A stretch of 64,000 nt of DNA from Lumbricus terrestris (GCA_949752735.1 OX457037.1:35376446-35440445); one strand, 5' to 3'. Shown: positions 39,717 through 53,563, numbered from the stretch's first letter. Program-made: numbers and translations. The notes: generated by a model not told the origin, from the letters alone.

Positions 39717-42616
39717 TCTGGCAAACTGAGTATACAGTTTTTAGTCATGCCAATTATGCTGATCTGTTTTATTAGCGTTATTGGCAAGTTTTACAGCAGA
39801 TGCAGGCATTGAACAAAGATCTCGGAAAGAGGACTGTAGTTGATTATCTAGGGCCTACCTATTGGCATTGAGGAGATTCCATTCCCATTCTTTTGTTATA
39901 TCAAGTGTGACTCTATGCATGTGGGCTTATTTATTAGTTTCAAAAGTTCAACCCTGCCCCTAACATAAAATAAATAATTGCTGAACATTTTCAGCACTCA
40001 CTCTATACTTGGTTCTGCAACCATTTCCAATGAACAATTGTTTTCTGGCTATGCCATTATCCATAATGTGTTCCATCTACTCGTGTAAATTATTGAGTAC
40101 TGTAGGTATAGACTATAGAGAGTAGTGCTGTGCAAGGGATTAGTGTTTTTGCGAGAAATTTAGTTGTGCAAATGCATACAAATTCTTTGGTTGCGTAATC
40201 ATTACAATTTTCTTGGTATTTCTACTTCCAATCTAACCTTTTTGCATACATATATGAATGCATGCATACATATACACGTTTAATATATGAAATTGTAATT
40301 ATGTACATGTGCATTCTCTGTGAATATTTAAATTATTTGCCATGGCTGCATTCGCAATGTAATATAAATGACGTGCTGCCATGTGTTTGCCAATTAAATT
40401 GTCAACTAACTGAGAAATAAATTACATATTGTTGGGAAGACTGGTGGTGTTGATTTCTACATGTATATTTCTGCTGTGGCATGAATAAGGAATTCAGCAA
40501 TTTGCTTTTTGGTTGGTGCTATCTTCTAGGCTTCCTTAGTTCCTTTTCTCGAGCCTGCCCTCTGCAGTGCTTCTGTTGTGTTTCATCTCTTCCTGTTTTG
40601 CAGCTGTCATCCTACTTTTCTACTGTTTAGAGACGACATCATACTAGAACAGCTATGGCTCAACCTTGGTCCTTTAATGCCTCAATTGGTCCCTCTTTTT
40701 AGAACATAATATATGATGTATACTCACTCTCAATTCCTAGCTGGAAACCCTCTTCCTTTTCACGAAACCTATTTCATGACCTTGTGTAAGTGTAGCACCT
40801 CTGGACAGTTCGCTCTGCTAGAGGTACTTTATAAAGACCCTAATATAATACAGTCAATTACTGAGTTATAGGGCCTAAATACAAGCCAGGTGATGTTGTA
40901 TCAGGATAATCCAGGGGAATGTGTCGCTTGGGATAAACCAGGTCACTGCGTAATTTGGACAGAACCATTTAAAATGCTTCAGCTTAAGGCCTAGGCCTGC
41001 ATGTATGCGCTGTAGCCTAGACTAGAAAAGGCGCTCAAACCCAATATCTTTGCCCTTACTACATTATTAATTCATCAAAGGTAGGTCTGATTTGCACGTG
41101 CGTATAGTATTATGCCTTATAAACAGCTTGTGAAAATTTTATTCCAAGTAATTTTTATAAAAAATGCGCTATAGCAGCGAAAGTGTGTATAAAAATATGG
41201 TCAAAGGTGAATGTCAAGGACCTTGTAAGGTGATGCAATGCTAGTGGGTCGACATATATCACATGTCGGAGGTTGTGCCCTCTTGTTAAAGATCGATTCG
41301 ACCATGACTTGTTCGAGCAGAATCTTGGAAACGCTGTCTACAGAAAAGTAAGCAAAACGTATTGAAATCAAATGCGTTCATAGAGTTATCCTTGGTGTCA
41401 TTGGTTTCTCAGTCCTGCGAGTGTGTTGCGCTAGGCCTACTATTATACCGGTTGGAATTTCGACTGTGTAAGCAACAGCATACAAGTTTTTTTTGCTAAG
41501 GTTGGCCCAGGTTTAGAAACAAGTTGTCATGTACTCTTTGGCCTCTCTTCTGCAAGCCCTCTCACCTATCGTTGTTTTACTTTGTCTAGGCTGGGAGCGC
41601 CTCTGTGGAGTCTGCCTTAAGTGACGCCAGATAAATTTGGAGTTTCGAGTGCGAAGATCGTCAAGACTAGTAACAGCTGATTCTAATGACTTACTTTATT
41701 CATGTGGTGGTATATGACACAAGCCTGCTATAGGGCATGTTTTATGCTAAATTTGTTATTTTATGTAATTATATCGAAACCAGGAAATACAGAAATTAAT
41801 TAAAGTAACTGAATATTTGTTAGTATAAATTTATATTGAGTAAATTATGTTTTTAATAGCTGAGAAGTTATCTTCTGAAAAAGTACTGTCTCTTCAATGT
41901 AAGATATTATATTAAGAAGAACCAAGGAGAATAGTTCTTCAGCAGATCACACCTAATAATTATTAGCTTAATCAATAGAAGGAACATGCACATTTTGCTA
42001 TAGAACCCAATAGCTTCAAGTCCTCAACCTGTCCATTGCCAATGAAACAGTTTTAAAGTGAAATTATTCACTGCTGCTGTCTATTTTAAATGGAAAGTGG
42101 GACACAACTTAAGGTCCCTGTGGATGGACAATACTAGCCTAGGGTAAAAATCGATTGCAGCATAGTCAGAATTGGATTTCAAGTCATTGCCATTGTAAAA
42201 GAATAAACAGTTTACTTTCTAAGTATTTTGAAGTTAGGTTAACACAGAAAATAATTAAAAATAATAATAATAATGATTTTCTTAATGCTGGCTTATTACT
42301 TTGTGCTGACCTACATCTATGACCTGCAAGTAAAATATTTTTTCGAGGCAGAATAGTTTTCTACATAGATGACTGATAAATTGTGTTGCTATGCTGTCTG
42401 CTGTTTCTAAATTTGGCATGAATTCGTAGCTTCATTTGATCTTCTGTAGGCCTAATTGTAGTGTAGGTCATAATTGTGCAATCTACATTTGCTATTTAAG
42501 TGATGGAAGTCCCTGGATTACACAGAGCTGTGTTTTGTAGTTGTTGCAGTCAAAGTGAAAGAGAAGTGTCCGCTGCTATGATTTCGTAACGAAGATCAAA
42601 CAGCGTTTTGGGCAAG
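39717..42616. other. LRR gene 3' UTR, intergenic DNA and ACSF3 promoter region
   Basis: Mostly AT-rich with no coding exon. A diverged LINE-like 3' end (GGTACTTTATAAAGACC, near 40830) and a short LINE tail at about 41588-41640 (GGCTGGGAGCGCCTCTG) are present. The ACSF3 transcription start is not evident. Confidence 0.4.
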
Positions 42617-45600
42617 ATGATCAAGACAATTTGTAGAATTTTATCAAGGCCTTTGGCCTGCCACAAGATTTCTAGCTTTTATGGAACTCGTCAAGTGTCC
42701 ACGGCATCGTCATTGGTTAGCAGAAGCAGCCCAGTGTACACACCGTCAAGAGTTGGCCTTGTCACTCCCGTCTTCGTCCAAGCCACCCGACACCTTGAGC
42801 GTGTTGCAATCGTCGATCGTTTCGGATCGCACCGATATGAAGACATCTTGTTCCATGCAAACGTGCTCACCGACCGGATCCTTGACACCTTTGACGCTAG
42901 AAGTGGTGATATGGACGGTGAGCGGATATGTCTACTCTGTCCGAACGACGTGTCTTACGTCGTGGGGCAGTGGGCGACTTGGATGAGCGGGGGCATCACG
43001 GTTCCGCTCTCGCCAAAGCACCCTGCTTCACAACTCCAGTATTTTGTTGAGGATTCGCAGTCAAAATTGGTGATTGCGACCGACGAACTTGCTCACCAGG
43101 TGGAGCCGTTTGTTTCTCGACTGGGTGTGAAGATGCTGACGATGGGCAAATCGAGTTATTGCAATACTGTAGATGCAGGAGAGAGCGACGAAGATGGTGC
43201 AGTTGTGAATGTAGATGAAAATGAAATTGTAAATAGAGAGCAGAGATGGAGTATGCGTTTCAATCGTTTCAATCAACTACGAGATGCCAATCGATTCAAA
43301 AAGAAGTCAGCAATGATTGTGTACACCAGTGGAACAACTGGAAATCCTAAGGTTTGCACTCCTTGCACTGTAATGATATGTGGTGCTAATGTCATATTCC
43401 TGTAATGGTGTTCTTAAAAGCAGAAGGATGAAGTCATTACTGAGAATTTTGTGGTCTAATTTTGAGCATCTGTGTGGTCCATATCTGATCTTGTCTGGCC
43501 TATCATGACCTGTGTCAAAATTTGCATAACCATTTGTGTACATTGTTGTACATGTGCACTTGTCAGGTGCGAGCAAGGTTACTTACTTACTTGAGCACTT
43601 GTTTATGGTGCTGTTTTGATGACGCACAAGGCTTCATTTAATAGTGCATCTATTGTATTCTAGAGATAAACCTTTCCAAAATGAGAATATATATATAGAA
43701 TAGATGATATATATATATATATATATTATATATATCATCAGTTGAGGGCTTGCTTTGAAGTTGAATTGATTTCTGAAATAATATTGTGCAGTTGATTAGT
43801 TTTTACCTGTATTTGTAAGTAAACTTACATCATCGTTACCCCTTTAACGACCGGCTGCATATGTTTTTCATGCATTTTAGTACACGCTGGTCGTTAAAGG
43901 GTTAAGCTTAGGGACTTTGATTCAGTTAAATGTTTTGTGTATCGTTTTATCTCTTGACCTAATAACTTTGAGTTTTGTTGGCAAGTGTAATGTGCCATTT
44001 TAATTGCAAATGTTAGGAAAAATATCTGTTTCTCTGAATGAACTTGTTGATACAGTCCTGCTTGTTATATTATTTAATTGTGTGTAGGGAGCTGTTCATA
44101 CATTTGGAAGCCTGCACAGTCATATGGTGGGTATGGTTGAGACGTGGGGTTGGACCAGCAGTGATGTCGTTCTTCACGTTCTACCTCTTCACCATGTTCA
44201 TGGAATCATCAATGTTCTCATGACGCCTCTCTTGTGCGGGGCCTGCTGTGTCATGTTGCCACATTTTGACGCACACCAGGCATGTTTTCCTATCGTTAGC
44301 ATTTTCTGTAGGTCGTTGTATTTGAGTTGTCGATATGCAACATTGCAACAGTCTTATAATGAACTTTCACTCACTCAGCTTCATACCAGTACATAGTCTA
44401 ATTCAGAGAGCAAACAACATCCAGTTTTTCAAGTTGATAATCTTCTGATTTGAACTTTTGAAGCCAATTAACATTGCCTTTGACCATATGTAGCATGGGG
44501 TTAAAACACTTGTTTAGATTCTGTTAAGTAGTCGTAGTTGCAACACTTTAGTCAGGGCTTAAAGTGTGCATGGACGGTCATGGACGGCGTCCATGCACTT
44601 GTTTTAAAATCTGAACGCCGTCCAGCCACTTAGTGGCAAGCACAGACTAACTAGAAAGGTAAGGGACATCCAGCACTTATTTTGGAGAGGTAAGGGGCAT
44701 CCAGACACTTATTTTTACACACTTTAGGCACTGACTTTAGTGAGCTAGGTGAAATACAATATCCTCACTGTGCAAATCAGATAATATGAATGATGGGGAA
44801 CTGGATTAAAAATGTTGTATCACTTGTTAGTCAACCGTAAGTGCGACGTATGCGATATGGATGCACGTCTTTCTGGCAACAAATGATGCATATTTGCGTT
44901 TGTATATGTATAGTATGGTTATAGAAAACCACTAAATGGAATTAACATTCGTTAAGTTTATTCCTGTTGAAAAAAGGATCAGCACGGATGTTAGCACTTT
45001 TATGACGAGAGAGTGCACTAAAGTGTGACTGGGGAACCAGTGCAGTTTGCTGCTAACATGTTAAATAGCATAAGCGTTTGCAATGTTCTGAAGGAATGTC
45101 TACCTTAGTTCGGACTTGAGCGACAGTAGCATTTTGTAGAACGCGGCCCGCTTATTCACTGGTGCTATGTCTAATCAATGCTATTGCCAGGCCAGGTCAA
45201 AATCTGGTGAGGTCAAGCCGAGAATGATCCATTGATCTATCTTTGCAGTCTGTCATGATCTTGAGGTCTGACTTTGCTTTCTGTTTTGCGGCCACTGACC
45301 TTTTAAGTGGTGCTTTAAAAGTTTTCGGTTGCATTTACAGTGTGTGTGTGTTGTTGTCCATAGGTCTGGTCGTACTTGCTTGGGTCGGAAAAGTCTGTGA
45401 GCAAGGTCTTTCCACGTGGCATCAACATCTTCATGGCTGTGCCGACAATCTATGCAAAACTCATTGAAATCTACAACCAGAGACTGAATCGGGGAAGAGG
45501 CACAAAGAGAACGAAAGACTTCATCAGGGCTGTCTGTGCTTCAAAAATTAGGTATGCTTAATTAGCAGTGTTGACAGATATTTTGTAAAGTATATTGATT

Positions 45601-48600
45601 AATAGACCTTGGTAGACTAATGATTAGTCAGTAAGAAGCAGTGTGGTGTGACCTGGGGACCACTTTGTTGGAAGGACTGTACATCGTGTACGAGTTGGAT
45701 GGTCATTGTGGAGTGGCCTTGAGAAGTTCTTCATACCTTACGTGAGAAGATCTGCTGTTAGACAACTTGATGCTTTGTCATTGGCTATGATGTGGTTAAA
45801 CACAGATATGATAAATTGATAATGATGATATTGATAATAATTATTATTTTAATAATTAATAATTATTTTAATGGTGATAATATCTTATCTTTTCCAACGT
45901 CTGTCGCTTTCCGAGGCACATTAGCCGACAACCTTGAACGAGTTGATTCACATTTATTTTTGACTTTATTTACTAATTGTGATTTTAATATTTGTTAACT
46001 ATGCGAAATGTCCTGGTATTTCAACCAGTGATAAGTTTATTTTGAGAATATTTAATTTTGTAAATTGGAATTTATTGTTGTGTTTACAGATTGTTTGTTT
46101 CTGGTTCGGCTCCTCTTCCAACTCCGGTTCTTCACCGTTGGGAAGAAATAACCGGACATCGCCTTCTCGAGCGATATGGAATGACCGAGTTGGGAATGGC
46201 TCTTACAAATCCCCTCAAGGGTCTGAGAATACCAGGTACCACAACGTAATAAACAAATTATCTTTTTTGGTTATAAGTTGGCATAGGAATTGTGTGGTTC
46301 ATATTAAGGACATGTAGAATATGAAATGCGGGAAATAATGACTTTTTGTTGTGAACTGCTTTTCGTTGAAATATTATGTCTCGTTCATGTGAGAGGTGTT
46401 ACAGGCATTACTAATCAATCTTACATTACATTTATATAGGAGACAAGCAGAATATAGCTATTACGATGTTATATCTGTGTTTAATTTCACACTGGCAAAA
46501 GGCAGTATTATTTTAATTCATAGTATAAACAGTTGATGACAAGTTTTTATAGGGGTCGAATTAGACTGTTGGCAGCCACGAAAAGCATTCATCACGTCCT
46601 GCCACTCGTTTTTTAAGATGCCATCTGCCGAAAGGAAGGTTGGATCGGCTTTCGGGAGGATAGCAGGAAACGATCCCACATCCGTGTGCTCTTCATGCCA
46701 GGGTCTTACCATTGCCCTAAACCCTTCCAGCTTTTTTGTTACATGCTAGCACACATAACAAATGTATGAGGTTATACCCGGTGCTTAAAGTGTGGGGAAA
46801 TAAGTGCCTGTACACCTTACCTATTCCAAAAGAAGTGCCTGGACACCCCTTACCTTTCCAGGTTGTGCTACCCAATAAGTGGCAGGACGGTGTTCGGATT
46901 TCAAAATAAGTGCATGTCCAGCCACACTCTAAGCCCTGGTTATACCGACATTGTTGAATCAGGAATTTTGGACTAATCTGATTTTAATGGGTTGCAGCTC
47001 TTTCGGATGTTTTCTAAGTTGGTCCTAGGTGCAAACCAAGATTATTTGCGAGAGCAGTTAGGCTTCGCAGAATCTTCTTGGAGTATGTCAATGCGGAATG
47101 CTTGGTCTTCTTGTACATTGTTCAGGTGCTGTTGGAAAACCGTTTCCTCATGTTGAAGTCCTCGTAGCTAAGCCAAATGTTTATGCTGAAAATGGATACG
47201 ACGTTATTGCACAGGGAGACTGGAAGAAGACTAAAGTCATACCAGGTACCTTAGAACCATATTGCACTTTTGTACTGTTCAGCTTCAATTCACTTTGGCA
47301 TTATCTTAAGTTCTTAGCTGGTTTGTTACTAAGGAAATTCAAATAGAAATATTTAATAACTTTCAATGGGTAATTTAATTGCCTTAGAGCGCAGGAAAAT
47401 TTGAATGCAGGGTGTGGGATTAGGATAAGTTTGATTGAAGATGTTTAAATAGCCTCACTATTCTGTTGGATGACCAATAAAATTTAAATGTATTCTCACA
47501 TTTTTTTAGCAAAATATCCTGTGTGCTCACTTTCAGCCGAATATTCCTGACTCCATCTGAATATTAACTGCATCTTCCTCTGGCGGCTGACTATCCGCGC
47601 CTCAGATTCACACTTAGGTGTGACCTTGCGCGCGTAATAAATTTATGTAATAATAATAATAATAATTAAGTCAACTTCCTTGTGAAAGTTTATTTTTTTA
47701 TATTATTTTGATACTTTCTTGGTACAGACCATAAGATGTTGCCCTTAAGTCACATATTATGTTTCCCATAAACTGACCCTTAGATGCGACTCGGGTATGT
47801 CTGCGATACCAGCAGTGCAAAGAAATTATTTCATTTTAGCAATCATCATTTAAAATGTTTGAAGCCGTCTTTTTATATGGTACATCTGCCATTCAAAATT
47901 TTAGGGTATGAAAAAGAATCAGGTGAATTGTACGTTCGGGGAGCATCAGTCTTCAAAGAATACTGGAACAAACCAGAGGCCACAAAGGAAACATTCACAA
48001 AAGATGGATGGTTTAAAACTGGCAAGTGCCTCAACCTCCTTATTACTTAGTTTTTCAAGGAGTAATTAACATTGTAGTTAACAATGACATACAGTTGACA
48101 ATTATCATTGCAGTTCACTTGTATGTAGAGCTGCTATTTTTTTACAGAGAATGTTTGCTTGGAAGTTTAAAAATCTGAATGATGTTGGAGTTTTACTTGT
48201 CAACATTTTAATGGATTTATTGAGCTTCTAACTCAACAGATTTCACTGATCCTTAAAGATTTTGCTTACTGTTTGTAGATTTCTAAGATTCTTTGAAAAC
48301 TGATGCTTCTTCTTGTTCTGTCTGCCTGTGAGGAAGGTTCAAATGTCTCACTTTGTCATTTTTCTCACTGTTGGGCCTCTGCTTTCCGTTTTCTATATCC
48401 TAAATTTGTTTTATGTTCCATCCAGTTGATTTTCTCCATTCTTTCTCCATGTCCACATTTTGAAAGCCTCAGTCTTCTTTTCTTCCTCCTTCTCCTTATC
48501 CTCTACTGTTTCTCTGACAAGGTCTTCTGTGGCAGTGGGCATACTTGTCCCACTCATTTGCCCCACCTTTCCGTGTTCAGAATACTCTCCATCTATTCTT

Positions 48601-49296
48601 ATTTGCACCTTTTATTCCACATGTAGAGCATCATATATCTATCTATCTTTTGTGTCTCCAGTCTATTCCCGTCCATCTCAGTGCATTCTCCAGTCAACTC
48701 TATCTTCTTACCAGTTTCCATGGCTACTACCTCTGGACTTTTGAGCATCTTTGCTGGTGTATTCATCTATTCGTTCTTTGGAAGACTTGCCCCCAAAAAT
48801 AAGTGGCTACCTGTAGTTAAAATTTTTATTTTCAATTATTGTTTATTTGAAACTTTATTGCACTCTTACATAAATGATGTATATAATAAAAATGATTCTA
48901 TTGTCGTCGATTTCTTTTCAAGGTGACACAGCAATTTTTGAGGACGGTGTCTATCGAATTCTCGGTCGAACTTCGGTGGACATCATCAAAAGCGGAGGCT
49001 ACAAGATAAGTGCGATTGAAGTGGAGCGCCACCTGCTGTCTCATCCATCCATCGCAGACATTGCGGTGGTTGGTCTGCCAGACATTACGTGGGGCCAGAA
49101 GGTCGCAGCCGTTGTCGTCTTGCACCCCAACAAGAGTTTGGATATTGAGGAACTGAAGTTATGGGCCACGGAGTACTTGCCTTCGTATCAGATCCCAACT
49201 GTGATGGAGGTTATTGAAACCATGCCGCACAATGCTATGGGAAAAGTCAACAAGAAGCAGCTTGTGCCGCAGGTGTTTGGGAAGCGTCAGTTGTGA
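42617..49296 (+). CDS. ACSF3: ACSF3, mitochondrial malonyl-CoA/methylmalonyl-CoA synthetase
   Basis: ACSF3 is an ATP-dependent acyl-CoA synthetase that activates malonate in the mitochondrial matrix, clearing malonate and supplying malonyl-CoA for mitochondrial fatty-acid synthesis. Seven exons: 42617-43351, 44088-44279, 45364-45551, 46090-46235, 47126-47245, 47905-48021, 48923-49296, in frame for 623 aa (human about 576). The first 30 residues are basic and amphipathic ([20 protein letters not shown]), fitting mitochondrial import. Motifs: [11 protein letters not shown] (P-loop), [96 protein letters not shown] (hinge) and MGKVNKKQL with the catalytic lysine. Introns 2 and 6 have GC donors (44280, 48022); the reading frame forces both. 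A poly(A) signal AATAAA lies at 49517. Confidence 0.95.
43836..43905. mobile_element. 70-bp foldback element (unexpanded relative of 6658-6948)
   Basis: TTACCCCTTTAACGACCGGC and GCTGGTCGTTAAAGGGTTAA are near-perfect inverted ends. The core GCTGCATATGTTTTTCATGC and ATTTTAG matches the PCF11-intron copy. It lies in ACSF3 intron 1. Confidence 0.72.
44553..44733 (-). mobile_element. hAT-type MITE family C, copy 6
   Basis: Reverse orientation, CAGGGCTTAAAGTGTGC to CACACTTTAGGCACTG, with a perfect 8-bp duplication ACTTTAGT (44545-44552, 44734-44741). It is in ACSF3 intron 2. Confidence 0.92.
46518..46740 (-). other. unidentified sequence with a short minus-strand open frame
   Basis: A 64-codon frame (46712-46518) and its flank are more GC-rich than the surrounding ACSF3 intron (for example [20 protein letters not shown] text). 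It may be a remnant of a mobile element, but no family is recognised and no splice context supports a gene. Confidence 0.2.
46779..46938 (+). mobile_element. hAT-type MITE family C, copy 7
   Basis: It starts CGGTGCTTAAAGTGTGG (one change from CAGTGC) and ends CACTCTAAGCCCTG, with a perfect 8-bp duplication GTTATACC (46771-46778, 46939-46946). Some of the right subterminal palindrome is deleted. It is in ACSF3 intron 4. Confidence 0.9.
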
Positions 49297-52271
49297 CAGC
49301 TTGTTGCAGAAGCAAGGCAGTTACATTATGTTGCACGTGAAACTATGCAAGTAAAGTGGAACTTATCGAGATGCATTTTCTCGACATGCTGTGAAAACAT
49401 GCCTTATACATCATGCCTTACTTAACTAATCATGCATATCAATTGTACAGCTGTCTGTTTAACCTCAGAATCTCTATTCATGCAAGACACGACTTCTCTG
49501 CAGACTAGGCATTAGAAATAAATTTTTCAATTGATATAATTTGTTTTAATTGCTAGTTTCTGACAATAGAATTAGTGCTGTACACTGCTGTAGGATAAAT
49601 ATGGCCCCAAATTTGCTAAGTGAATTCTTTAGTGAAACTACAGTTGTTGCCTTACATGTACTTAGTATATCTTGCAGTTTTTCAGGATTAGAACATTGTA
49701 AATTGCTGATAACATCTTTCTGTTAATAACAAATATTTACATGGAAAAGCAAAAAATGTTTTAAGCACCAAGTTTTTATACAAGTTTAGGTACTTTTGTC
49801 TGTGCTTGTATGTATTGAAAATAGACCAAATGGTGGGTTGAAGTTATTTGTAGTTTTTGTACCACCATGATCAGCAAAAAATCTGAAAATAATTATGTAT
49901 GTCATACAATGAGAATATATAGTAGTTTTTTTGAATTTACATCATGCTGTACCTGAAAGGTAAGATTTTCAGTAAAACTTGTTTAAAGTGACAAATCACA
50001 TTCTACACATACACTTGAAATGTTGAAACAACATATGATAATACTTTTATTGTAAAAATTATACATCAGAAGTTTTTGCTGATCTCAGTGCTATGAATAA
50101 CTCCCATTTTGAAAGTATTTTTCACATTGATCTCTCAATAGAAGTGTTATCGCATTGTTGCCCCTTGCATGCAATATTTAAAATACTTGCTGTGTTCTAT
50201 TTTCATGAAATTTTTTGCTCGAATGACAGAGATGTCTTCTGGCAAATGCCTATGAAAATCCAATTTAGATATTTTGATGGGTGACGATGTTCAATGCCTT
50301 CATCTTGATAAATAAATCCGAGCTACGGTTCGTTTACATATGCGGCATCACAGATGTGTTTGTATAGATGGTAAAAATCACGAGTGAACTGTATGTTTGT
50401 TTGAGCAGACTGTAACAGCATTTTTAGATAATTGATTTCAGGTATCACTTACGAATATCCAGCATTTTTAGACAGATACAATTATGATTTTTACGCATTT
50501 TACTTTAAATTACATTTTATATTACATGATCTAGTAAATTTCGTTGGTGTTCAATAAGTATATATTGTATAGCTGTACTTGACCGTAAATTAAATTTGTA
50601 CAATTGTCCTATGACCAATCGTCCGTATACCAAATTTTAGAACTAGTCATTAATTACCGGGTTTTCAATGAATACTTTCTTCTACATGCATATTAGGAGA
50701 GTTGCAAAAATCCACTTATGGGTGCGAGTGTTCAAAGAGAATGTTGCTCAACAACTAACTTTTCTTTTCATGGTATACAATAAACTCCAGTGAAATTACA
50801 CAGATGAGATATGAAAACAGAATCCATTCAACAAAAAAGAACAAAATTAAATATACATGCAGAACTACAAACAGTTGTGATATTGTTGGAATGGTTGACA
50901 AATGGTTACATAGGACATACCGTGGGCACTTTCTGCATGAAGAACTTTCTACTTTGCTGTATGATTTTTACAAGTCTTGCAATGCTTATGTGATGTGAAA
51001 TGTCAGTTTAATTGTTGATTTAATGCAATAAATGATTTCTGCGTTCGACCTATTAAATGACCAAATTTATACAATTAATTATGATGTTGTGCAGAAAGTA
51101 ACCTTAACCAAAAAAAGATTTAACATAGTGCACCACATCATGAATTTCAGTTTGCCGTTGACTCTGAACTACGCAAGTGTCTAGTGTTACCATGCCATCA
51201 TCCTATTGCATTTCAGTCGCTTCATCCTTGAAAACCAGAACGACACCTTGCAAAAGTGCGTAATGAAACCATCTCCGGTCCTTATGATGTGGCTAAACTC
51301 CACGAAAAAACTAAATACAATACATGTCTACAAACTTCCATAAGTACACAGTACACACATTAGCAACCATAAAAATTTAACCTAGAGACTTGCTAGTGGT
51401 GAAAGGTCCTATTAACTAAGTACACTGTGAGAAAATGACCTACATGTGAGAGGTACAATTGAAGCCATTTGCCAACACGTTTCCATAGCGTCATAGCTAT
51501 TAGTCAGTGCACAGAGTTCTCAATCCAACAAAGATTTATCCTCTGATTAAAATCTTCTAAAACAGTTCAGCAGTCAATACACCAAGTTACCCTAAGTTAC
51601 TATTTAACACTTTGCAGTCAAATGAGGTACTCTTGACCTAGCAACCCAGTTAAATGAAAAAAATTAACTAATTTCTGTACGAGGACCAACTGATCATCAT
51701 CTGGAAACTTCCAGAACAAAAAAGAAAGTAACTACTGCACTTAGAACTATAACCAAGTAGTTGGAGTTGTTAGGAATGTTTTTAATGCATGCAAAGGCAC
51801 AGAAAATTAATCCAAGACAAAAGAAATGCATGTCATTGTCACGTTTATGTGCCACAGAATTATTTCTTGCTTCAATGACTTGGGTCTTTATGTGGCACAG
51901 ACTGAAAAGACTTTCAGCATCCATTCCATTATTGCCTATGTCTGTTTCATCGCACTCTAAAATTATATGAGGCATTAAACTTAGCAACTGCACCAAATTG
52001 TACCCTAGAATCACCGACTATTTGTTAGTAATACTGCAAAAACAAAATCATCTCAAGAAACTAAACACTGTGCATTCTGCACGATACAAAAGAAATTATA
52101 ATGGCCATCCTTTTCACTGCTAGTCACAGCCGATAGCATTAAAGCAACAAAAACCTGGGCAAAAACATAACTGCTTAAACAACTTAAAATCTGGAACAAT
52201 TGGCTAGCTTGCCAATCAGGACAAATCACAAAACAATGCTAAACACGAAAGGTAACAGAAGAACATCATTA
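49297..52271. other. convergent intergenic region ACSF3 / NHL gene
   Basis: AT-rich, no coding exon, no clear mobile element. It probably contains the ACSF3 3' UTR at the left (AATAAA at 49517) and the NHL-gene 3' UTR at the right. Short open frames here (up to 105 codons) look random. Confidence 0.45.
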
Positions 52272-53561
52272 TCAGTCGATAATTATGACGCAGTCATTGT
52301 CGGAAAATCCAGCCTTACAGTCGCCTGTGTGGATCCGGCCTTTCTCGTCTTTGACGAACCCCGCGTCGTCGTTCAAACTGTCCATACTGTACGGGTCGTG
52401 CTTAACATCCCTGATGCACGCCTCCTCCCCCTTTTCCGCCTCCACTTTGCCATTGGCCTCGATGAACTTAAACAGCTTCACGATTCCCGTCATCCCACCA
52501 ATGACCAATCGCCCGTCAACACTCGTGCGCAGTACCTTCGGCTTGATGCTGCTTCCGTCCTCCGACGGTAGGATGGTCTGTATGTACGTGTCGTCCGGCC
52601 GGAAAAGCTCCACCGTATCGAGCGCATTGTCGACAACAAAGAAGTTTTCGTTCTGGCCGAGGCATATACCGTGCGGTCGCAGCACGCAGTTCGCTCCGTA
52701 CGTCTTCAACTGCAGCGTTTTCACGAAGCTCCCGTGCTCGTCAAACACGAAAATTTTGCGCTGCAAAACATCCGACACGACAAACGAGTCGCCGGACGTT
52801 ACCTGAACGTACAGCGGCCACTGAAGCTCGTAGCCGCGGCCCTTCTGTGCGATCGTGTTGACGAGCGTTCCCTCGACCGAGTAGACGCGAACGCACTTGT
52901 CGCCGACGTCCGTCACCGCGATGAAGTTGTCGCGGGTGATCGCAACGTTCATCGGACTGCTGCCTGCTTGGAAAGACGAAATGAACTTCCCGTCTTGCGA
53001 ATATATGTTTATGGTATCGTTGAACCTGTCGACCGCAACAATATTCCCGTCGGCCATCACGGCAGCACCGCCGGCCAGTTTGATCCGGTCGAGCGTCGTC
53101 TGGACTTCGAGATTTTGATTGCAGATGACGATTCCGTCGCCGTAGCAGACGAACACGTCGCCCGAACTCAGAAAACCGACGTCCCAGATAATCCCCGGAA
53201 ACTTCTGCTCGCGCTCGGCGATCAGCTGACAGCGATGCGACTTCGCCTGGAAAGACTTGTTTCGCTTGAGACTCGGCGTTGGCGCCTTGTTCGTGTCTTC
53301 GTCGGCGGTCTCGTCCTTGAAAACCGACGAGAGCGCGTCGGTCTCCGGTTCGCAGAAGTTCTTCACGCTTGGCAGGTTTCGGCAGATCTTTTCCGGAATG
53401 CGCAGCCTCTTTAGCTTCTCGTCGCTTTCAACCGCTCCAAAACTAGCGCCTCTCCAGAACTCTCGCGGTTTCTTGTCCAGCGGGCTCGACAGATTTCTGA
53501 CAGGTTTGTACGCAGGCGTAGCTGGCTGAAGGCCCATCATTCGTCCTTTGATTGGCGGCAT
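52272..53561 (-). CDS. NHL-repeat beta-propeller protein
   Basis: 429 aa from ATG 53561 to TGA 52272. Residues 1-110 are low-complexity and basic (SSPLDKKPREFWRG, PTPSLKRNKSFQAKSHRC). Residues about 115-395 form a six-bladed-type NHL propeller: repeated blades such as ADGNIVAVDRFNDTINIYSQ, RDNFIAVTDVGDKCVRVYS, SGDSFVVSDVLQRKIFVFDE and GQNENFFVVDNALDTVELF. The tail is acidic. No RING, B-box or coiled coil is present, so it is not a full TRIM-NHL protein from this exon. A TTTATTTAG acceptor two bases before the ATG shows an upstream exon exists; it is probably 5' UTR, but extra N-terminal coding exons cannot be excluded. NHL propellers bind RNA or proteins; the role here is unknown. Confidence 0.85.
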   Translation of the reverse strand: MPPIKGRMMGLQPATPAYKPVRNLSSPLDKKPREFWRGASFGAVESDEKLKRLRIPEKICRNLPSVKNFCEPETDALSSVFKDETADEDTNKAPTPSLKRNKSFQAKSHRCQLIAEREQKFPGIIWDVGFLSSGDVFVCYGDGIVICNQNLEVQTTLDRIKLAGGAAVMADGNIVAVDRFNDTINIYSQDGKFISSFQAGSSPMNVAITRDNFIAVTDVGDKCVRVYSVEGTLVNTIAQKGRGYELQWPLYVQVTSGDSFVVSDVLQRKIFVFDEHGSFVKTLQLKTYGANCVLRPHGICLGQNENFFVVDNALDTVELFRPDDTYIQTILPSEDGSSIKPKVLRTSVDGRLVIGGMTGIVKLFKFIEANGKVEAEKGEEACIRDVKHDPYSMDSLNDDAGFVKDEKGRIHTGDCKAGFSDNDCVIIID

Positions 53562-53563
53562 TG

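Noticed and set aside
52671..53414. Plus-strand 247-codon frame opposite the NHL gene
   Set aside because: Antisense shadow; the minus-strand frame has clear NHL blades.
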